DNA from: Planctomycetota bacterium
Lineage (GTDB): Bacteria; Planctomycetota; Planctomycetia; Isosphaerales; Isosphaeraceae
Reading direction: 5' to 3'
Assembly (NCBI GenBank): GCA_021791715.1
Contig: JAJYWB010000049.1
Span: forward strand, 1 to 46,131
Length of the DNA stretch: 46,131 bases
The notes beneath the pieces were generated by a model. That model had not been told where the DNA came from. It was given only the letters and a program-made list of their open reading frames with translations, and did no database searches. This document shows, one piece after another, positions 20,275-29,023 of this stretch (position 1 is the first letter of the stretch; the number at the start of each line of letters is the position of its first letter). Position numbers and translations under genes: made by a program.

Positions 20275-20545
20275 ACGCGCCGGTGTCGTTACGAGTTCGA
20301 ATTCGCGATACACGTCTGATCGATCCCGATTCCGACGATAGCCGCGGTGGAGAGGAGAGAGATCGTCGAAGAGGCTCGATTGATAAACATCCGAGCGAGC
20401 CGAAACAATCGATAGATCATAAGTAACGCTCGGAATCGGGGATTTCAATACCGTTACCGAGACGATCTTTGGGATTCCAGTCGGATCCACCGATTGGATC
20501 ATCTATTGCCATTCGAAACAGACCGCCACTCGAAACCAGTCGACA
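20275..20545 (-). repeat. Cassette leader block, copy 1
   Basis: About 250 bp upstream of this tip gene is closely similar to the blocks at 26033-26290 and 28493-28740, and its start-proximal half to 23906-24085. On the minus strand it contains a degenerate coding leader (MFINRASS... then ISLLSTAAIVGIGIDQ), ended by TAA at 20289-20291. Confidence 0.75.
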
Positions 20546-20567
20546 GACGCCCAATCTTTGGCTAAAT

Positions 20568-21265
20568 CCCTATCAAATATCGGGTTAGGTGATTTGATCG
20601 AGGAGTTCAGGGGCGGTCAAATTCCGGGTGACTGGATGGTGGGCTGTCAAATTGGGTGTTTGGAAAGTGTGTGGAGATAAGGACAGCAGAATATCTCCGG
20701 GCCGAAGTGAGATTTGAGATCTAAGCCTCTATCAGTCTTTGGGTTACATGATATAATGGAGGTGTTTAGGAGGCGTTCAAATTCTGTGTGTCTGCTTTCT
20801 GGTGCGCCTGTATTCTGGTGAGAAACAGACCGCCATTCGAAACCATTCGCACCAGACACCCAATCTTTGGCAAAATCTCTATCAAACAACGGGTTATGTG
20901 TTTTGATCGAGGTTTTGATGGGCGGTCAAATTCCTGGTTTCTAGAAAGTGATTCTCTTTGCAACTGCTTCAAGGAATGTTGATCTCCTCTATTGCGTGTT
21001 TATCGATCGAATTCGAGGATGAAGATTGAGTGTTGATCGATCTACCATTTTGGACAGTCTACATCGGATGAACAAGAGTGTCTAATTGATGCTGGCTGTC
21101 AATGATGTAGTCTGGGTCGGTTCTAATTATGTCTCGATAAATGAATTTAACGAAGTGAGAATACCTCAGGCACGAAGGGGGGGCTCAGGTCTAACTCCCT
21201 ATCAAACATCGGGTTAGGACATTTGATCGAGGAGTTCGGGGGTGGTCAAATTCATGTAGTCTGGA
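20568..21265. repeat. Cluster of ~75-bp inter-cassette repeats
   Basis: Copies at 20568-20640, 20877-20950 and 21196-21265, plus a degenerate one at about 20726-20795, share the core ATCGGGTTAGGTGATTTGAT and GGCGGTCAAATTC. The 20560-20815 segment also matches 28780-29030 over some 250 bp. No coding capacity is seen here. Confidence 0.8.
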
Positions 21266-21338
21266 TAATTGATCAGCGAGTCTGGATACTTCATCGTATA
21301 GTGGTAGTCTCTCAAGGAGTTTTGTTTTCAGGATCTAC

Positions 21339-22748
21339 TCATCTGAACACCCAGTTTAAATTAGTATGCGTATTACAACTATTTACATTCTTGAGTGATT
21401 TCATACGACTTAATATAATCATCGACTCATCAGTAATTAAAGTATCGTTCACTATCAAAGTTTCTAGAGTTTTATTGTCTCTGATATATCTAATTCCTTT
21501 ATCAGATATGAACGTATTTCCAACATCAAGTAATTTAAGTCGAGAGAGACGAGTGATTGATTTCATGGAATCGTCATTTATTAATGTGCTACCGATAAAG
21601 ATTTGATCAAGCAGTTTGTTTTGTTGGACAAGCATTTCTACACCTATATTTGTGATCTTTGTACAACTAAGATTTATTGTCCGCAATTGATTTATATCCG
21701 TCATGAATGATAAACCTGTATCCGATACATTGCAGTTATACATCGATAGTGAATTAAGAGAGACATATTTATTCAGCGTTTTCATTGCAGAATCAGTGAT
21801 TTTTGTATCACCTAAATTGATATCCTTGATATTAGTTAATATAGAAATGTCATTAAGTCCATTATCATTAATGGGTGTATGCTCTAGATTGAGTTTTTCC
21901 AGCCCGACTTGTGAGCGGATATACCTAATGTATTTATTTTCCAGTAATGAACACCCTGAGAGATCAAGATCTTTTAGTTGTATAGAAAACAATCCCTTCA
22001 ATCCGCCCCCTAAGATCCGATTTCCTTTTAATGATAGTGATTTTAAATGCTGGAAATCTTTTAAATGAATTAGACCGTTATCTGTAATATCAGTATTACT
22101 TAAATCGATTCGGTTTAATCCGACAAGCGATTTCAATGAATTAACTCCATCATCATCAATCATTGTATTTGAAATATCTAATTGTTGAAGTCGGACAAGA
22201 TGAGATAAGTTTCTGATCGAAAATACATTTATGTCAGTCTTACTTATTCGTAATACTTGTAAATTTTTCAATCGCATGATATATTCTGTCGGATCAACAT
22301 CAGTAATAACATCAGAAAGATCCAGTTCCCGTAAGTTTGATAATTTTGCCAAACAAGACAAGCCTCTTGCACTCAAATGCGTACCTGATAAATTGATAGA
22401 TCTAAGATTATTAAGTTCTTTAATATGTGAAAGTCCAGATCCATCAATTTCAGTAGATGACAGATCAATTGACTTAAGATTAATTAGATTTCGCAGATGA
22501 AGCATTCCTAGATCCGAGATATCCGTCATTGATAAATTTATTGTGGCGAGATTTACAAAATCTTCCGGGCTATTAATTTTGTCGGGACGATAATCAAATG
22601 GCGGCTCCACGAGAAACTTTAATGTATTTATATACACGATATCATCATGCAGGATTCTCTTATTATCCGATTGACACCGAGTTTGAATCGGCGATAAAAT
22701 TAATGAAAGGAACATAACAGATGCGATAAAGATGAAACTTCTACACAT
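21339..22748 (-). CDS. Secreted leucine-rich repeat protein, putative immunity partner of tip 4
   Basis: The 469-aa product starts with a signal peptide (MCRSFIFIASVMFLSLILSP) and then carries about 15 leucine-rich repeats of 22-24 residues (LKSIDLSSTEIDGSGLSHI, LNRIDLSNTDITDNGLIHL, IKDINLGDTKITDSAMKTL, LKLLDVGNTFISDKGIRYI). The ATG at 22748 has AGGAG at 22757-22761, eight bases upstream; an earlier start at 22805 is less likely. It begins 74 bases after the stop of the RHS tip gene at 22823, on the same strand. Composition is AT-rich. By position it is the candidate immunity gene, acting outside the cytoplasm if the signal peptide works; this is inference. It and the LRR gene at 18203 share fold and repeat spacing but are not obviously close paralogues. 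Confidence 0.7.
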   Translation of the reverse strand: MCRSFIFIASVMFLSLILSPIQTRCQSDNKRILHDDIVYINTLKFLVEPPFDYRPDKINSPEDFVNLATINLSMTDISDLGMLHLRNLINLKSIDLSSTEIDGSGLSHIKELNNLRSINLSGTHLSARGLSCLAKLSNLRELDLSDVITDVDPTEYIMRLKNLQVLRISKTDINVFSIRNLSHLVRLQQLDISNTMIDDDGVNSLKSLVGLNRIDLSNTDITDNGLIHLKDFQHLKSLSLKGNRILGGGLKGLFSIQLKDLDLSGCSLLENKYIRYIRSQVGLEKLNLEHTPINDNGLNDISILTNIKDINLGDTKITDSAMKTLNKYVSLNSLSMYNCNVSDTGLSFMTDINQLRTINLSCTKITNIGVEMLVQQNKLLDQIFIGSTLINDDSMKSITRLSRLKLLDVGNTFISDKGIRYIRDNKTLETLIVNDTLITDESMIILSRMKSLKNVNSCNTHTNLNWVFR

Positions 22749-22822
22749 AATTCGTTCTCCTGAGTAGAGATTGAGAATCGAGATATTCATCGACTTGATC
22801 GTCATTATACATCATCCATCGC

Positions 22823-24019
22823 TCATCGACGAATAGTCGCCGGATAATTTGGCCAGTTTCCTCCTCGTATAACCCGATTAGGTCGACGCTCGATTGGCCC
22901 AGTTGGAGTAATTTGCCTTGCACTTTGCTTTTCTGTCGGTATTATAACGATATATCCTCCATTTTGTTGTCCTGGAACACGAATCGGCTCATATCTTCCT
23001 GGTTTTGTTTGTTTGTAAATTAAGGCTGGACCACCAGGTACTGCCCTAAGATATCCTCCTTGTCCATTTGGATTTGCGCTCGTATCATAAATGACATAGA
23101 GATTATTAGTGCCTTTAATCGGTACTGGAGTGATTTTGCCGAAAGCATGCATTCTATCGTGCTCTTTTCTAGTTGCGTTTTCTTGCGCCAGTAAGTCTTT
23201 TTGAATCTTAGCCCATCTTTCTTCAACCTGATTTTTACCACTCGGATCATTATTCTCAGTAATTTGACCAGGTGGTGTTGGATTGTTCGGCTTAATTGTA
23301 ATATGAATATCAACTTTATCGTCAGCCAATCCACTAATATCATTGAAATTAGTTGGATCATTGAATACAAATCTTGTAATGTTGAAATCATTACTCTCGA
23401 ATTCAATTGGATCATGCGATGTAAATAAACCCAGGTTGGGATCATAATATCTAGCATTATCATAATATGAATCGAGAGTTTCATCGTATAACATTCCATC
23501 ATATTTGAATCGACTTCCCGAGCTCTGATTGGTCTCTGCGCGTACAGTACCGAACGCGCCGTACGAAATGTGATCGATCACAGTCCCCGAAGTGTTAACT
23601 ATGTCGCGCACCGAGCCGAGCTTGCCCGTCAAGTACCAATCGGTCACGCCCGAGGCGTTCGTGCGCGCAACCATCCCCGTCTCGCCCGGAACGTAAGACG
23701 GACCCGCGAGATAACGCTCCAAAAGCGTTCCCGAACCGTTGAATTCGGCGTAAGGCGTGTTTGAATTCCCGTTGTAAACGATCCAAGTCTGCGTCGTCGA
23801 TCCACCCGAAGTCTCGTCGAGGAATGATTGTCGGTCGAACGAGCCGTCGTGATCGGTCGAGCCGATCGCCGGTAATTCGTCGATATCAAACGTCACGAGG
23901 TTCATCGGAAGGCGCCGGTGTTCCTGCGAGCTCGAATACGCGACACACAATGGATCTATACTCATGATCGCCGAGGACGAGTGGAGAGATCGCGTAGAGG
24001 CTGATCGATTGAAAAACAT
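22823..24019 (-). CDS. Orphan RHS tip cassette 4, unknown tip domain
   Basis: The 398-aa frame starts MFFNRSASTRSLHSS; a second start, MNLVTFDIDELPAIGS at 23905, corresponds to the start of the other cassettes. Residues ~70-200 are RHS core. Over 23527-23798 the DNA differs from the main gene (30623-30894) at only about three positions. The core ends at NDISGL, and the C-terminal ~160 residues are AT-rich, with a helical charged part (VEERWAKIQKDLLAQENATR) and a Pro/Gly-rich strand-like part (GGYLRAVPGGPALIYKQTKP, GGYIVIIPTEKQ). No known toxin motif is recognised. In this copy the ancestral leader is still open, unlike in the copies at 20.3 and 26.0 kb. Confidence 0.7.
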   Translation of the reverse strand: MFFNRSASTRSLHSSSAIMSIDPLCVAYSSSQEHRRLPMNLVTFDIDELPAIGSTDHDGSFDRQSFLDETSGGSTTQTWIVYNGNSNTPYAEFNGSGTLLERYLAGPSYVPGETGMVARTNASGVTDWYLTGKLGSVRDIVNTSGTVIDHISYGAFGTVRAETNQSSGSRFKYDGMLYDETLDSYYDNARYYDPNLGLFTSHDPIEFESNDFNITRFVFNDPTNFNDISGLADDKVDIHITIKPNNPTPPGQITENNDPSGKNQVEERWAKIQKDLLAQENATRKEHDRMHAFGKITPVPIKGTNNLYVIYDTSANPNGQGGYLRAVPGGPALIYKQTKPGRYEPIRVPGQQNGGYIVIIPTEKQSARQITPTGPIERRPNRVIRGGNWPNYPATIRR

Positions 24020-24085
24020 CTGCGCGATCCGAATCCATCGATCGATTCACTACATTAACGATCGGAATGGGGGAATTCAATACCG
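23906..24085 (-). repeat. Cassette leader block, copy 2 (shortened)
   Basis: The start-proximal ~180 bp resemble the leader blocks of the other cassettes; beyond about 24085 the similarity ends. On the minus strand the segment encodes the first ~38 residues of the 24019 frame. Confidence 0.55.
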
Positions 24086-24448
24086 ATAACGCATCATGCA
24101 AAAGATTCGCTCGGTTTCTCAGATCGGAACTCGATCAGACTCGAAATCGAGCATCGAGTTCATCGGGCTCGAGCGAGCTTTGGATCGAAATGATCGATAA
24201 AGTGCAATCCCTCCGATCCAACCATCTCGATGAACCGTCAACGATTCTTCTCGATCTCGATTCCTTGACCTAAACCGTTGTGAATTCGGGGATTATGCGA
24301 TGGTTAGGAAATCGGAAGTCGGTCAATTTTTGGGTGCCTGCGTTCTGGAGCTTATGATGTCGTCGGGGTCGTTTCCAATTTTGTCGGGTTAACCGAGCAC
24401 AGCGACGTAAGAATATCACCGGCCCGAAGAGGGGCCTGAGATCTAAAT
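24086..24448. other. Spacer with no assigned gene
   Basis: A 68-codon plus-strand frame (24067-24273) is GC-rich and Ser/Leu-rich but has no recognised family or good ribosome-binding site. From about 24320 the sequence resembles the segment before the 21196 repeat (phrases such as tcggttctaatt and gtaagaatatcaccgg), so it is probably a decayed longer form of the inter-cassette repeat. Confidence 0.35.
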
Positions 24449-24595
24449 GCTTATCAAACATTGGGTTAGGTGATTTGATCGAGGAGTTCGGGGGCGGTCA
24501 AATTCTGGGTGTCTGGAAAGTGCTTTATCAAACATCGGGTTAGGTGATTTGATCGAGGAGTTCGGGGGCGGTCAAATTCTGAGAGTCTGGATAGT
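24449..24595. repeat. Two adjacent copies of the ~75-bp inter-cassette repeat
   Basis: Copies at 24449-24522 and 24523-24595 follow each other directly, head to tail, and are nearly identical from TTATCAAACAT to GGCGGTCAAATTCTG. This is the cleanest pair and defines the unit length at about 73-74 bp. Confidence 0.85.
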
Positions 24596-24600
24596 TGGCT

Positions 24601-24925
24601 TTAGTCGTCAAAAAGTTCGATCGACGATACGATTCCTTTGCTGCAATGCACCTGAAACTTACCCGACGGCGCATACCATACCGGCGCATAATTATAAGTT
24701 CTTTCGTCGAAATTGTCTGTCTCGTAAAAAAACGACGGCGGTCCTAAAACTTTAACGATCTCGGATTCCTTCTTGCCGATTAACCCCGCTTTAATTGAAA
24801 GGTATTCGCATCTTTTATTATACCAAATCGTATAAGGTCCTCTGCATGTGGCGTCGATCGCCTGATACAAGAATATAATGACAGCGGAAATAAAAATAAC
24901 GATGAAATACGTTCTATTTTAACAT
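24601..24925 (-). pseudogene. Small membrane-anchored protein with apparent frameshift, putative immunity partner of tip 3
   Basis: The long frame (to 24870) begins at a TTG, but upstream in the same frame lies a clear transmembrane segment (RTYFIVIFISAVIIFLYQAI) with no ATG/GTG/TTG before the preceding stop. An ATG at 24925 reads ML and would join this frame exactly if the four-base A-run (minus strand; 24917-24920) were three bases long. The product would then be about 107 aa: one N-terminal membrane anchor and a small domain with IGKKESEIVKVLGPPSFFYE, a motif seen in BamE-like and related small lipoprotein or periplasmic folds. It follows the RHS tip gene at 25009. It may be a recent frameshift, a sequencing error in a homopolymer, or use of an unusual start codon. 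Confidence 0.5.
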
Positions 24926-25008
24926 ACAACTTGAATCGATTGGGTTTATAATTTATCATAATAGTGTCTCATAAAACCATATGTTTTATAGTTGATTACC
25001 ATAATCAA

Positions 25009-26028
25009 CTATGGTTGTTTATTGGGAGGATCGATTTCATTCGCTGGAAGTGGATTTTGTGGAAATCCCGTTTCTTGTGAAGTAATCACGCGAGGTTTAA
25101 TTAAACCCGCGGCAAATCCTCGCTGTTTAGCAACATGACTCCAGGACCAACTTCCATTTTCATTTTGAATAACGGCAATAGTATGACCATCGGGAACCTT
25201 AATGATACCTGGGTTATTTCCCGGCCCTGGTCTCAGATATACGGCGTCCCCACTGAAAATAGTATCTCCATTTTTGTTTGGAGGGACTTTTAGAAGTCCT
25301 TTCTTTCCACTATCATGTTCAGGTAGTATCAGAATCTCATCTCGGTGAAAGTTTTTTGGAACAATGATTTTTCCTGGGTTATATCCCATATGACCCGTAC
25401 CATCTTCAATTTTAGGATCATAAGGGTTAGCCGTCGGCCTTTCATCCTTGTATCCTGAAGGATCGATAAGGTTCGTTGGTTGATTTATTATGAATACATA
25501 CATATTTGAAAGGCCGTCATTGAATCCAATCTGATCCATTATTATGAAACGACCTGTTTCGGATGAGAAATACCTATGAAAATCTATGTATATCTCAGTG
25601 ATAGAATCATACCGCATGCCGTCGAACTTGAATTGACTCCCCGAGCTCGGATTGGTCTCGGCGCGTACCGAGCCGAACGCTCCGTAAGAGATGTGATCGA
25701 TCACCGTTCCCGACGCGTCGACGATGTCGCGAACCGAGCCGAGCTTGCCCGTCAAGTACCAATCGGTCACGCCAGAAGCGTTCGTGCGCGTAGCCGACCC
25801 CGTCACGCCCGAAACGTAAGACGGTCCCGCGAGATAACGCTCCAAAAGCGTTCCAGAGCCGTTGAACTCGGCGTAAGGCGTGTTCGAGTTCCCGTTGTAA
25901 ACGATCCAAGTCTGAGTCTTCGTTCCGCCCGAAGTCTTGTCGATGGAAGAGGTTCGGACGCACGATCCGTCGAGCGCGGACGAGCCGATTGCCGATAAAT
26001 CTTCGGTATGAAACGTCACGAGGTTCAT
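25009..26028 (-). CDS. Orphan RHS tip cassette 3, unknown tip domain
   Basis: The leader MNLVTFHTEDLSAIGSSALD is the same as that of cassette 5, including a shared nonsense TAA just upstream (26047-26049). Core residues ~35-165 match the main RHS gene (AEFNGSGTLLERYLAGPSYV, WYLTGKLGSVRDIVDASG). After DPSGY the sequence is new: PGKIIVPKNFHRDEILILPE, LKVPPNKNGDTIFSGDAVYL, GIIKVPDGHTIAVIQNENGS. This strand-rich, Pro/Gly-rich tip has no recognised catalytic motif but appears distantly similar to the tip of cassette 2. It is AT-rich compared with the core. It is followed at 83 bases by the small membrane-anchored frame at 24925. Confidence 0.7.
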   Translation of the reverse strand: MNLVTFHTEDLSAIGSSALDGSCVRTSSIDKTSGGTKTQTWIVYNGNSNTPYAEFNGSGTLLERYLAGPSYVSGVTGSATRTNASGVTDWYLTGKLGSVRDIVDASGTVIDHISYGAFGSVRAETNPSSGSQFKFDGMRYDSITEIYIDFHRYFSSETGRFIIMDQIGFNDGLSNMYVFIINQPTNLIDPSGYKDERPTANPYDPKIEDGTGHMGYNPGKIIVPKNFHRDEILILPEHDSGKKGLLKVPPNKNGDTIFSGDAVYLRPGPGNNPGIIKVPDGHTIAVIQNENGSWSWSHVAKQRGFAAGLIKPRVITSQETGFPQNPLPANEIDPPNKQP

Positions 26029-26032
26029 TGGA

Positions 26033-26290
26033 AAGCGCCGGTGTCGTTACGAGATCGAATGCGCGACACACTTCTGATCGATTCCGATTCCGACGATAGC
26101 CGCGGCGGAGAGGAGAGAGATCTCCGAGTAGGATTGATTGAAAAACATCTTAGCGAACCGAAACAATCGATCGATATATCATGATAACGCTCGGAATCGG
26201 GGATTTCAATACCGTTACCGAGACGATCTTTGGGATTCCAGTCGGATCCACCGATTGGATCATCTATTGCCATTCGAAACAGACCGCCAC
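26033..26290 (-). repeat. Cassette leader block, copy 3
   Basis: Closely similar to 20275-20545, with the phrase tcggatccaccgattggatc (plus strand) shared with the 20.5 and 28.7 kb copies. On the minus strand the decayed leader MFFNQSYSEISLLSAAAIVG starts at 26148 and ends at TAA 26047-26049, in frame with the MNLV start at 26028. Confidence 0.75.
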
Positions 26291-26330
26291 TCGAAACCAG
26301 TCGAACCAGACGCCCAATCTTTGGCTAAAT

Positions 26331-26551
26331 CCCTATCAAACATCGGGTTTGGTGATTTGATCGAGGATCTCGGGGGCGGTCAAATTCCGGGTGTCTGGAA
26401 AGTGGGCCGCTGGGTGTCTGCAAAGTGGGCCGACATAAGAATATCGCCGGCCCGAAGGGGGTCCTGAGATCTAAATCCCTATCAAACATCGGTTTAGCTG
26501 ATTTGATCGAGGAGTTCGGGGGCGGTCAAATTCTGGATGTCTGGAAAGTGG
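26331..26551. repeat. Two copies of the ~75-bp inter-cassette repeat
   Basis: Copies at 26331-26405 and 26476-26551, in the same orientation, separated by about 70 bp containing a phrase (ataagaatatcgccggcccg) that recurs before other copies. Confidence 0.8.
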
Positions 26552-26768
26552 GTCGCTGGGGCGTGCGTCGCCGCGCGCCGATTCGAACCATATCGACGAA
26601 ATATTGAGTAATCTCCGTTCTTTTCGCTTATATCTCCGGATTCCATTCGATCTTTTGCAATCAATCATGCTCATCTTCATTTTTTGCGTCCGGATTTGTG
26701 GATCTCGTTTGTTGGGAGTCCTGTTTCCCATGTAATCAATAAAATTATTAAAATTTGTAAAATATATA

Positions 26769-27434
26769 TTAGATCACATCAGGATAAAAATATCTAATTA
26801 TAATAAATTTATTTACCTTTTGTAATTCAATTCTTTCGAATGGATAAGATTTGTCAGTTTTAACCATCAGTAATGTGGCTCTTGTGAATGTTTGGTTTGA
26901 TATTTCAGCAATCATATTGTCGTCATTAATGTATAGTGTCATGTGTTCAATTGATCTGCAATATAAGGGAAGGTTCCAACACCGGTATCTGAATGTCGAT
27001 ACTCGATCATAAGGATGATCAAAAGGCCTCAGAATCAAGCCTATAAAAAAACATAAATATAATATAAGTGCTAGCATATTTCTACAAGTCAAATTAAATT
27101 TTATAAATGATACACACATATATATAAATAGTATAAATAACTGAACATTTACTAAATAACAAGCTTGTATAAAGAAAAAAATCATCCAAATCAATCTTAG
27201 AATCATCCACATAAGTGATAACATAATAACCAAAAAAAGAATTGGTGGTCGTTTTATATTCTTTATAACATAGGGATTAAATACTAAAATTGGGGCGGCA
27301 ATTACAGTTTCGTATAATGGAAATAGATGAGGTAATCTGAAAATATATAATTGTATACTAGTCAACGCACAAGCTGATAGATATAGCGATATTGATAGAA
27401 ACATAATCATATTGTTTTTTGTTTTAATTAACAT
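26769..27434 (-). CDS. Multi-TM protein, putative immunity partner of tip 2
   Basis: The 221-aa product has about four to five transmembrane segments in its first 150 residues (MFLSISLYLSACALTSIQLY, ILFLVIMLSLMWMILRLIWM, LFILFIYMCVSFIKF, MLALILYLCFFIGLIL) and a soluble ~70-residue C-terminus. The ATG at 27434 follows the TAA of the RHS tip gene with one base between (TAATATG), indicating translational coupling. Composition is strongly AT-rich. Position and coupling suggest an immunity protein acting in the membrane; there is no sequence-based proof. No known transporter motif is seen. Confidence 0.65.
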   Translation of the reverse strand: MLIKTKNNMIMFLSISLYLSACALTSIQLYIFRLPHLFPLYETVIAAPILVFNPYVIKNIKRPPILFLVIMLSLMWMILRLIWMIFFFIQACYLVNVQLFILFIYMCVSFIKFNLTCRNMLALILYLCFFIGLILRPFDHPYDRVSTFRYRCWNLPLYCRSIEHMTLYINDDNMIAEISNQTFTRATLLMVKTDKSYPFERIELQKVNKFIIIRYFYPDVI

Positions 27435-27435
27435 A

Positions 27436-28488
27436 TTATTTTTTAGATGTAGGAGTAGAAGGAGGAGAAATTGGTGCTAGAGGATTCTTAGTGTTAAATG
27501 GATTAGGTGTTCCGTTTGGGGAAAATGAGGGCCATTGACCAATAGCCCATCCAGGGACAGACAATTCGTAAGAACCTGCATAAGGCCACCAACTATTTCC
27601 ACCATTTCCAAGCTTGATGAATGGCCAATCGTATCTCTCGTATGTGTATGAGTAGCCCCCACCACTGTCAAAAGTAATTGTGACAACTACACTGTCTGGG
27701 ATTTTTAAAACTCCATCTGGAAGAAATAATCCATCGGCAGGATATTTCACTCCGGATTGTGGAAGACTAAGTGGTGATGATGGTCCTCCACCAGTCTCAG
27801 GAATCAGAAGAATTTGTTTCGGTGTAGGCATAGATCCGCTCGGATCAATGATTACATAACCAGGATAGGAATAAACTGGAATTCCATGACTCTTATGCAT
27901 TTGTTCACCATACCCTGAAGGATCTTCTTTTATCTGTGGTATATTCATAATGTATCGATAAATGTTCGAATCTCCGGCGGCAAATCCCATCGGATCCTGC
28001 GAGATGAACCGCCCAGTCCATGACGAATATCCCCTATGCCAATCGTTGTACAACCCTGTGATCGTATCGTATTGCATGCCGTCGAACTTGAACCGGCTTC
28101 CCGAGCTCGGATTGGTCTCGGCGCGGATCGAACCGAACGCGCCGTACGAAATGTGATCGATAACACTCCCAGACGTGTTGATAATGTCTCGCACCGAGCC
28201 GAGTTTGCCCGTCAAGTACCAGTCGGTCACGCCCGATGCGTTCGTGCGCGCAATCATCCCCGTCACGCCCGGAACGTAACTTGGTCCCGCGAGATAACGC
28301 TCCAAAAGCGTTCCCGAACCGTTGAACTCGGCGTAAGGCGTGTTCGAATCGCCGTTGTAAACGAACCAGGACAGTGTAGTCGATGCCCTCGAATTCTCGT
28401 CGACGGATGACGATCCGCCAGAAGAGCCGTCGAGTTCGGTCGCTCCGATCGTCGGAAAGTCGTCGATATCACACGTCTCGAAGTTCAT
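27436..28488 (-). CDS. Orphan RHS tip cassette 2, unknown tip domain
   Basis: The start chosen is MNFETCDIDDFPTIGATEL at 28488, equivalent to the MNLV start of the other cassettes; the frame is open to 28770 through the leader block. Residues ~30-165 are RHS core (NDWHRGYSSWTGRFISQDPM). After DPSGY the tip reads PGYVIIDPSGSMPTPKQILL, LFLPDGVLKIPDSVVVTITF and GGYSYTYERYDWPFIKLG. No toxin family is recognised; the order of motifs recalls the tip of cassette 3. The last codons are Pro/Ser/Thr-rich. The stop nearly touches the start of the next gene (27434), which supports one operon. Confidence 0.7.
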   Translation of the reverse strand: MNFETCDIDDFPTIGATELDGSSGGSSSVDENSRASTTLSWFVYNGDSNTPYAEFNGSGTLLERYLAGPSYVPGVTGMIARTNASGVTDWYLTGKLGSVRDIINTSGSVIDHISYGAFGSIRAETNPSSGSRFKFDGMQYDTITGLYNDWHRGYSSWTGRFISQDPMGFAAGDSNIYRYIMNIPQIKEDPSGYGEQMHKSHGIPVYSYPGYVIIDPSGSMPTPKQILLIPETGGGPSSPLSLPQSGVKYPADGLFLPDGVLKIPDSVVVTITFDSGGGYSYTYERYDWPFIKLGNGGNSWWPYAGSYELSVPGWAIGQWPSFSPNGTPNPFNTKNPLAPISPPSTPTSKK

Positions 28489-28492
28489 CGGA

Positions 28493-28740
28493 AAGCGCCG
28501 GTGATGATGCGAGATCGAATACGCGACACACGATCGATCGATTGCGACGATCACCGCGGCGGAGAGGTGAATTTCGCCGCCGAGGATCGATTGACAAACA
28601 TTCGATCGAGCCGAATCCATCGATCGCGTGAATATGATAACGGTCGGAATTGGGGATTTCAAGATCGTTACCGAGACGATCTTTGGGATTCCAGTCGGAT
28701 CCACCGATTGGATCATCGATCGCCATTCGAAACAGACCGC
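28493..28740 (-). repeat. Cassette leader block, copy 4
   Basis: Similar to 20275-20545 and 26033-26290. Here the codons before the MNFE start read SHHHRRFP with no stop, while a small indel upstream changes the frame of the older MFVNRS start. Confidence 0.7.
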
Positions 28741-28782
28741 CGCTCGAAACCATTCGATCAAGATACCCAATCTTTGGCTAAA

Positions 28783-29012
28783 CCCCTATTCAACATCGGG
28801 TTAGGTGATTTGATCGAGGAGTTAAGGACGGTCAAATTCTGGGTGACTGGATGGTGGGCTGTCATATTGGGTGTTTGGAAAGTGTGTGGAGATAAGGACA
28901 GCAGAATATCTCCGGCCCGATGTGAGATTTGAGATCTAAGCCTCTATCATTCTCTGGGTTACATGATATGATGGCGGTGTTTCGGAGGCGTTCAAATTCT
29001 GTGTGTCTGCTT
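28783..29012. repeat. Inter-cassette repeat with extended flank
   Basis: One good copy at 28783-28855 and a degenerate copy at about 28940-29012. The 250 bp here are nearly the same as 20568-20815, including the gataaggacagcagaatatc phrase, so these two spacers share a recent ancestor. Confidence 0.8.
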
Positions 29013-29023
29013 TCTGGTGCGCT

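Noticed and set aside
24449..24595. Tandem 74-bp repeats considered as CRISPR or attachment sites
   Set aside because: The copies have no spacers, no cas genes are nearby, and no integrase gene is present in the window; a general inter-cassette repeat is the better description.
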